Source: Demequina iriomotensis
GTDB taxonomy: Bacteria; Actinomycetota; Actinomycetes; Actinomycetales; Demequinaceae
Assembly (NCBI RefSeq): GCF_000971395.1
Contig: NZ_BBME01000019.1
Coordinates: 27,198-91,197, forward strand
Reading direction: 5' to 3'
Length of the DNA stretch: 64,000 nt
Within the stretch, counting starts at the first letter, position 1, and every line of letters begins with the position of its first letter. The translations under genes were made by a program, and so were the position numbers. The notes under the pieces are model-generated. The model ran no database searches. It was not told the origin of the DNA and was given only the letters and a program-made list of their open reading frames with translations. Below are positions 60,503 to 64,000 of this stretch, one piece after another.

Positions 60503-61837
60503 ATGAACACCGAGGTCAACCGCAGGCTTGTCATCATCGTGCGCGCCGATCCCGTCATCTGCGGGCACAGCGGCGAGGCGCGCAACCTGGCCGAGGTCGC
60601 GCTCACGCGCGGCTTCGACGATGTGCGCATCGTCACCTGGCCGCTCGAACGCCTCGAGGAGACCGGGCTGCCGCTCAAGCCGCTCGACACCGTCCTTCCC
60701 TACTCCCCCGGCATCACCGTCGAGCGCCCGGGCCCGGTGGGCGGCTACAAGATCCCCGACGGCCGCTACCTCGCCGGCATGACGGGCAGGCTCGTGGAGC
60801 TGTTCACCGACGGCGTCCCGACGGTCGCGATGTCGCTGTACCTCCACCCCCACACCACGGCGGTGGCCGATGCGCTGCGCATCGCCCGCTCGACCGGCCT
60901 GCCGGTGAACGTCACCACCATCGCGGAGGCCGTCGGCTCGGACATCACGGACGTGGTCCGCTCGGCCGTGGACCACGGCGAGTTCGGCGCGGCCGCGGCC
61001 GTGCTGTCCACGTACCTGTCCCAGGACGTGTGCGTCGCGGTGTCGGAGTACACCAAGCGCGTGATCGTGGAGTCCGCCGCCGAGCTCGACGCGATGTACG
61101 GCACTGCTTTTGCTGCGCAGTGCGAGGCCCGGGTGGAGATCTCGTACCCCGCGATCGACACGTCGGCCTACCTGAACCTCGACACGGCCGAGACGGAGCG
61201 CGTGCTCGCCGCGCGGGGCCTGCGCCGCGGCGAGTATGTCCTCTACCTCTCGCGCCTGCAGAAGGCGAAGGGCGTGGACGACCTCATCCGGGGCTTCGCG
61301 GCCTCCGAGGGCTGCGAGGGCCAGACGCTGGTGATCGCCGGGCGGGGCCCCGACGTCGCGTACTTCCAGCGCATCGCCCGGCGCACCGCCGCGAAGGACC
61401 GCATCGTCTTCCTCCAGGACGTGGGCGACGAGGAGAAGCCGCACCTCATGGCGGCCTGCTCGGCCTACGCGCTGCCGTCGCGGCCCGCACCGGAGTTCAC
61501 CGAGACGTTCGGGATCGCCCTGGTCGAGAAGATGCTCGCGGGCGGCGGGCCCGTCATCACGTGCGACACGGGCGGCATCCTCGAGGCCGTGGGCGACACC
61601 GCGGTGGTGGTGCCGTCCAACGATCCGTCGGCGCTGACGGTCGCGCTCAACGTGTGCGCCGGGGGCATGGACGATGCCGACCGCGAATGGTGGGAGCACC
61701 GCGCGCGGGAGCACGCGCTGCAGTTCGACCGCGTCGCCGTCTTCGACCGGCTGTTCGCGCGCGTCGCGCCGGCGGCGGCGCCCGTCACGGACGCGGTGCC
61801 GACCCTCATCGCGAGCCCGCGACGGGTGCGGATCTAG
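60503..61837 (+). CDS. Family 4 glycosyltransferase
   Basis: Retaining GT-B glycosyltransferase of 444 residues. The donor-binding half shows YVLYLSRLQKAKGVDDLIRGFA, LVIAGRGPDVAYF, RIVFLQDVGDEEKPHLMAACSAYALPS and the EX7E motif in ETFGIALVEKML, followed by GGPVITCDTGGILEAVGD. The N-terminus IVRADPVICGHSGEARNLAEVAL resembles sucrose-synthase-like and trehalose-related members. A strong AAGGAGG links it to the GH92 gene ten bases upstream; synthesis or remodelling of a mannose-containing glycan is a possible joint role. Confidence 0.9.
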   Translation: MNTEVNRRLVIIVRADPVICGHSGEARNLAEVALTRGFDDVRIVTWPLERLEETGLPLKPLDTVLPYSPGITVERPGPVGGYKIPDGRYLAGMTGRLVELFTDGVPTVAMSLYLHPHTTAVADALRIARSTGLPVNVTTIAEAVGSDITDVVRSAVDHGEFGAAAAVLSTYLSQDVCVAVSEYTKRVIVESAAELDAMYGTAFAAQCEARVEISYPAIDTSAYLNLDTAETERVLAARGLRRGEYVLYLSRLQKAKGVDDLIRGFAASEGCEGQTLVIAGRGPDVAYFQRIARRTAAKDRIVFLQDVGDEEKPHLMAACSAYALPSRPAPEFTETFGIALVEKMLAGGGPVITCDTGGILEAVGDTAVVVPSNDPSALTVALNVCAGGMDDADREWWEHRAREHALQFDRVAVFDRLFARVAPAAAPVTDAVPTLIASPRRVRI

Positions 61838-61844
61838 CCGTCGC

Positions 61845-61890
61845 GACGATGCGCGGGACCCGGGAGCGACCCCGGGACCCGCGCATCGTC
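61845..61890. terminator. Bidirectional terminator built on an inverted motif pair
   Basis: GACGATGCGCGGGACCCGGG (61845-61864) and CCCGGGACCCGCGCATCGTC (61871-61890) pair at 19 of 20 positions with a six-base loop. It occupies the 63-base gap between the convergent glycosyltransferase and beta-helix genes. Confidence 0.82.
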
Positions 61891-61900
61891 CGTCCCGGCG

Positions 61901-63793
61901 CTACGGCGCCGGGTAGTCGACCACGAACTGGGGCGTGCCCGTGTTCGTGCTGTCGGCCGTCCCGCCCACGCCGTTGACCACGTGCTCGATGGTCCCCGCG
62001 CTGAGGTTGACCGTCATGATGTGGTGAAGCCGAACGCCCGGGGTCTCGGGGACCTCGAAGCCGTTCGCGGTGACGATCGACGGGTTGTTCTGGTTGAACA
62101 CATAGACGCCGGCGCCGTCGAGACGATGCCGTCGGACGCCGTCCGCGACCTTGTATCCCGGGTAGCCGAACGTGCCGTCGGGCTGCGTCCATGCCGCCTG
62201 GGTCGGGGGATCGTAGGGCAGCTCGTTCTGGTACAGCGTCACCCGGCCGTCCTCGCCGTTCCAGAGCGTGTTGTAGCGCTGGAAGTGCTCGACGAAGAGC
62301 CCCGTGGCGGTGACGCGGTCGCCGTTGACGACCACGCCGTTGCGGCCCGTGTTGGTGGCCCAGCGGTCGGTGTCGCCGTTGACGCCCTCGGTGAAGCCCT
62401 CGACGCCGTGGTCGCCGCGCCAGACCCAGATGTGGTCGATGAGGACGTCGTCGCCGTTGACCACCAGCGCCGTGTCGGCCTTGCCGATGTGCGGCCCGCC
62501 CACGCGGAAGTAGACGTCCGAGAGGGTGGTCGGGTTGGACCGGGCGGCGCGGCCGTGGTGGCCGTGACCGCGGTTCTTCTTGCCGACCTCGAGGAGCACC
62601 GTCGACTCCTTCTCGCCCGCGTCGATGGTGACGCCCGCGATGATCGCTCCGGGGACGTCCGCGACGCTGAGCGCGGTGGTGCCGCGGTGCGCGGTGAGCG
62701 TCGCGTGCCCGATGCCGAGCACCACGGTGTCGGCACGCTTGACCTCGATGGGCCGGTCGACGTCGTAGACGCCGGGCGTGAGGAGCAGGTTCTTGCCGCG
62801 CGCGAGCGCGTTGTTGATGTCCTTCACCGAATCGCCCGGCTGCGCGATGTAGAAGTCCTTGATCGGGATGTCGCGGCCCGGGGTCGCGCCGTCGGCCCAG
62901 CTGATGCCGCGCGAGCCCCGCTGCGCCGCGGGCACGCGCACCTGGTAGGCGCCGCGCTCGTCCACGTGGAGGTAGGGCTTCTCGCGGCTCACCGAGGTGG
63001 TGTCGAGCGTCGTGTAGGTCTCGGCGGGGAATGCACCGTCGTCGGGCGCACCGTCGACGCCGGAGAAGACCTGGTTCCACACGCCGTTGCTCCAGCCCGC
63101 GACCTCGGAGTTGCGCACCAGCCACTGCTGCTGCGAGCCGTTGATGGTGAAGGGCAGGCGCGAGTCGGCGATGAATCCGCCGCTCGCGTACTGCGGCCCT
63201 GCGGTGCAGTAGTCCATGAGCGAGAGGTTCGCCCCGGAGATGTCGAGGCGGCGCATCGACACCGCCTGCGAGACCGCCCAGAAGTTCGCGCTCGCGCGGC
63301 ACCCGTCCTGGCCCGTGCCGTCGACGTGGATCGCGAGGTTGGACAGCGTGCGCCAGAAGTTCACGAGCGCGATGCAGTTGGGGTTCTCGTCGTCGCCGAG
63401 GCAGCGGTTGTAGACCTCGACGGTCCCGGTCAGCGATACATCGTCCGGCTGGGCGCCCAGGCCGGCGATCTCGGTGTAGTAGCCCACCTCGACGTGAAGC
63501 GGCGCGCCGGGGGCGCCGTAGTCGCCGGGCAGGAACAGGACAGCGTGGCGGGCCGTGGTCATCTCGGCGTCGCGCTGCTCGTCGGCGAGGGCGTCGACGG
63601 TCGCCTGGATCTCGGCGGTGCTCATGCTCGGGTCGATGATCGTGACGTTCGGTCCCAGGTCCGGCGCCGTGGGGTCGTGGTGCTGCGGCTTGGCCGCGGT
63701 CGCCGGCGCCGCGACGGCGGCTCCGACGGCGAGCGTGAGGCCGGCGGCGAGCGCGACCACGCGCCCCGTCCGGCCTGCATGCGTGTGGGTCAT
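61901..63793 (-). CDS. Secreted right-handed beta-helix (pectate-lyase-fold) protein
   Basis: Exported protein of 630 residues: Sec signal (VVALAAGLTLAVGAAVAAPATAA) then two beta-helix blocks typical of the pectin-lyase/GH55-like superfamily (VTIIDPSMSTAEIQATVDAL, IPIKDFYIAQPGDSVKDINNALARGKNLLLTPGVYDV, VLGIGHATLTAHRGTTALSV, GVVVNGDRVTATGLFVEHFQRYNTLWNGEDG). Related proteins are often labelled adenylyl cyclase or glucanase without proof. A carbohydrate-active role outside the cell is likely. The ATG at 63793 fits the signal peptide. A palindrome lies 26 bases upstream. Confidence 0.82.
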   Translation of the reverse strand: MTHTHAGRTGRVVALAAGLTLAVGAAVAAPATAAKPQHHDPTAPDLGPNVTIIDPSMSTAEIQATVDALADEQRDAEMTTARHAVLFLPGDYGAPGAPLHVEVGYYTEIAGLGAQPDDVSLTGTVEVYNRCLGDDENPNCIALVNFWRTLSNLAIHVDGTGQDGCRASANFWAVSQAVSMRRLDISGANLSLMDYCTAGPQYASGGFIADSRLPFTINGSQQQWLVRNSEVAGWSNGVWNQVFSGVDGAPDDGAFPAETYTTLDTTSVSREKPYLHVDERGAYQVRVPAAQRGSRGISWADGATPGRDIPIKDFYIAQPGDSVKDINNALARGKNLLLTPGVYDVDRPIEVKRADTVVLGIGHATLTAHRGTTALSVADVPGAIIAGVTIDAGEKESTVLLEVGKKNRGHGHHGRAARSNPTTLSDVYFRVGGPHIGKADTALVVNGDDVLIDHIWVWRGDHGVEGFTEGVNGDTDRWATNTGRNGVVVNGDRVTATGLFVEHFQRYNTLWNGEDGRVTLYQNELPYDPPTQAAWTQPDGTFGYPGYKVADGVRRHRLDGAGVYVFNQNNPSIVTANGFEVPETPGVRLHHIMTVNLSAGTIEHVVNGVGGTADSTNTGTPQFVVDYPAP

Positions 63794-63818
63794 GCGGGTC
63801 TCCTCCTCCTTGAGGGGC

Positions 63819-63838
63819 AATGGACGTCGTTGTCCATT
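63819..63838. promoter_or_regulatory. Palindrome upstream of the beta-helix gene, LacI-like operator
   Basis: AATGGAC and GTCCATT form perfect seven-base arms around GTCGTT, close to the TGGAC-N6-GTCCA pattern of several actinobacterial LacI-type sugar repressors. It is 26 bases upstream of the start. The regulator is not adjacent in the window. Confidence 0.5.
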
Positions 63839-63917
63839 ACTGACCAGACGGTAACCATGAGGACGAATCCACGCAAGGGGAACAGAAAGGGTGAAGGAGC
63901 GCGCAGCCGCCGCCCCT

Positions 63918-64000
63918 CCGGACACTGGCAACGGATCTCGCCAGGACACGCCGCGCTGGGACCGGTCACCGGCCGCGACGCGTCGGCGAACCGGGACTCG
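63918..64000. repeat. Intergenic palindrome element, copy 2 (cut by the right edge)
   Basis: The first 23 bases (63918-63940) equal 12014-12036 and CCGGGACTCG at 63991-64000 equals 12087-12096, with identical spacing. The right arm expected to pair with GGACACT lies beyond the window. The middle 50 bases differ from copy 1. Confidence 0.65.

Overview
This 64 kb window is chromosomal DNA of a very GC-rich actinobacterium. The gene order recovers, with insertions, the conserved block known from Mycobacterium tuberculosis around Rv1002-Rv1026 (pmt, rsmI, metG, tatD, rpfB-like, rsmA, ispE, glmU, prs, rplY, pth, mfd, mazG, eno, divIC, DUF501, ppx). The divergent membrane pyrophosphatase, lipoprotein styles and carbohydrate enzymes suggest order Micrococcales, near Cellulomonas/Demequina; that placement is inference. 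No phage, insertion sequence or CRISPR array is visible, and no gene-free gap exceeds 300 bases.

Layout. 1-3.4 kb: a PadR-DUF1048-ABC exporter operon cut by the left edge, an HxlR/VOC pair, a YaeQ-like gene and a tRNA-Leu(UAA). 3.4-12 kb: leftward housekeeping block mfd, lipoprotein, mazG, eno, divIC, DUF501, ppx. 12.1-17.9 kb: a rightward accessory operon with an S-adenosylhomocysteine-hydrolase-like protein, an SAH/MTA-deaminase-like amidohydrolase, a DUF985 cupin and a polar amino-acid ABC importer. 18-21.3 kb: disaccharide phosphorylase (GH65) plus beta-phosphoglucomutase. 22-26.8 kb: pth, rplY, an ECF sigma factor with a membrane partner, a glycosyltransferase. 26.8-31.6 kb: divergent H+-pyrophosphatase, a dehydrogenase and its divergent LacI regulator. 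31.7-41 kb: prs, glmU, tRNA-Gln, TetR, mscL, ispE, rsmA, rpfB-like, tatD, metG. 41-48 kb: two tandem VanY-type carboxypeptidases, rsmI, a protein mannosyltransferase, Lrp regulator, two membrane proteins. 48-57 kb: FKBP, SDR, a membrane protein/lipoprotein pair, a PIF1-type helicase fused to a BRCT domain, and a three-gene KAS III / heme-oxygenase-like / unknown operon. 57-64 kb: sirtuin, tRNA-Ala, GH92 alpha-mannosidase, glycosyltransferase and a secreted beta-helix protein.

The strongest unexplained signal is not a gene. The 10-mer GGACGATGCG (extended GGGACGATGCGCGG between genes) occurs about 37 times exactly by hand count, on both strands in equal numbers, in several reading frames inside genes, and as closely spaced inverted pairs that form terminator-like hairpins at gene ends. 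This density and layout resemble the DNA uptake sequences of Neisseria and Pasteurellaceae; I know of no such system described for actinobacteria. A second layer is a set of 90-100 bp imperfect palindromes between genes, one of which occurs twice with identical arms and spacing (12014-12113 and 63918-64000).

The genes fall into three jobs: core information processing and envelope precursors (the conserved block), sugar capture and phosphorolysis (GH65, GH92, glycosyltransferases, beta-helix protein), and small accessory pathways whose substrates are unknown (12-18 kb and 54-57 kb).
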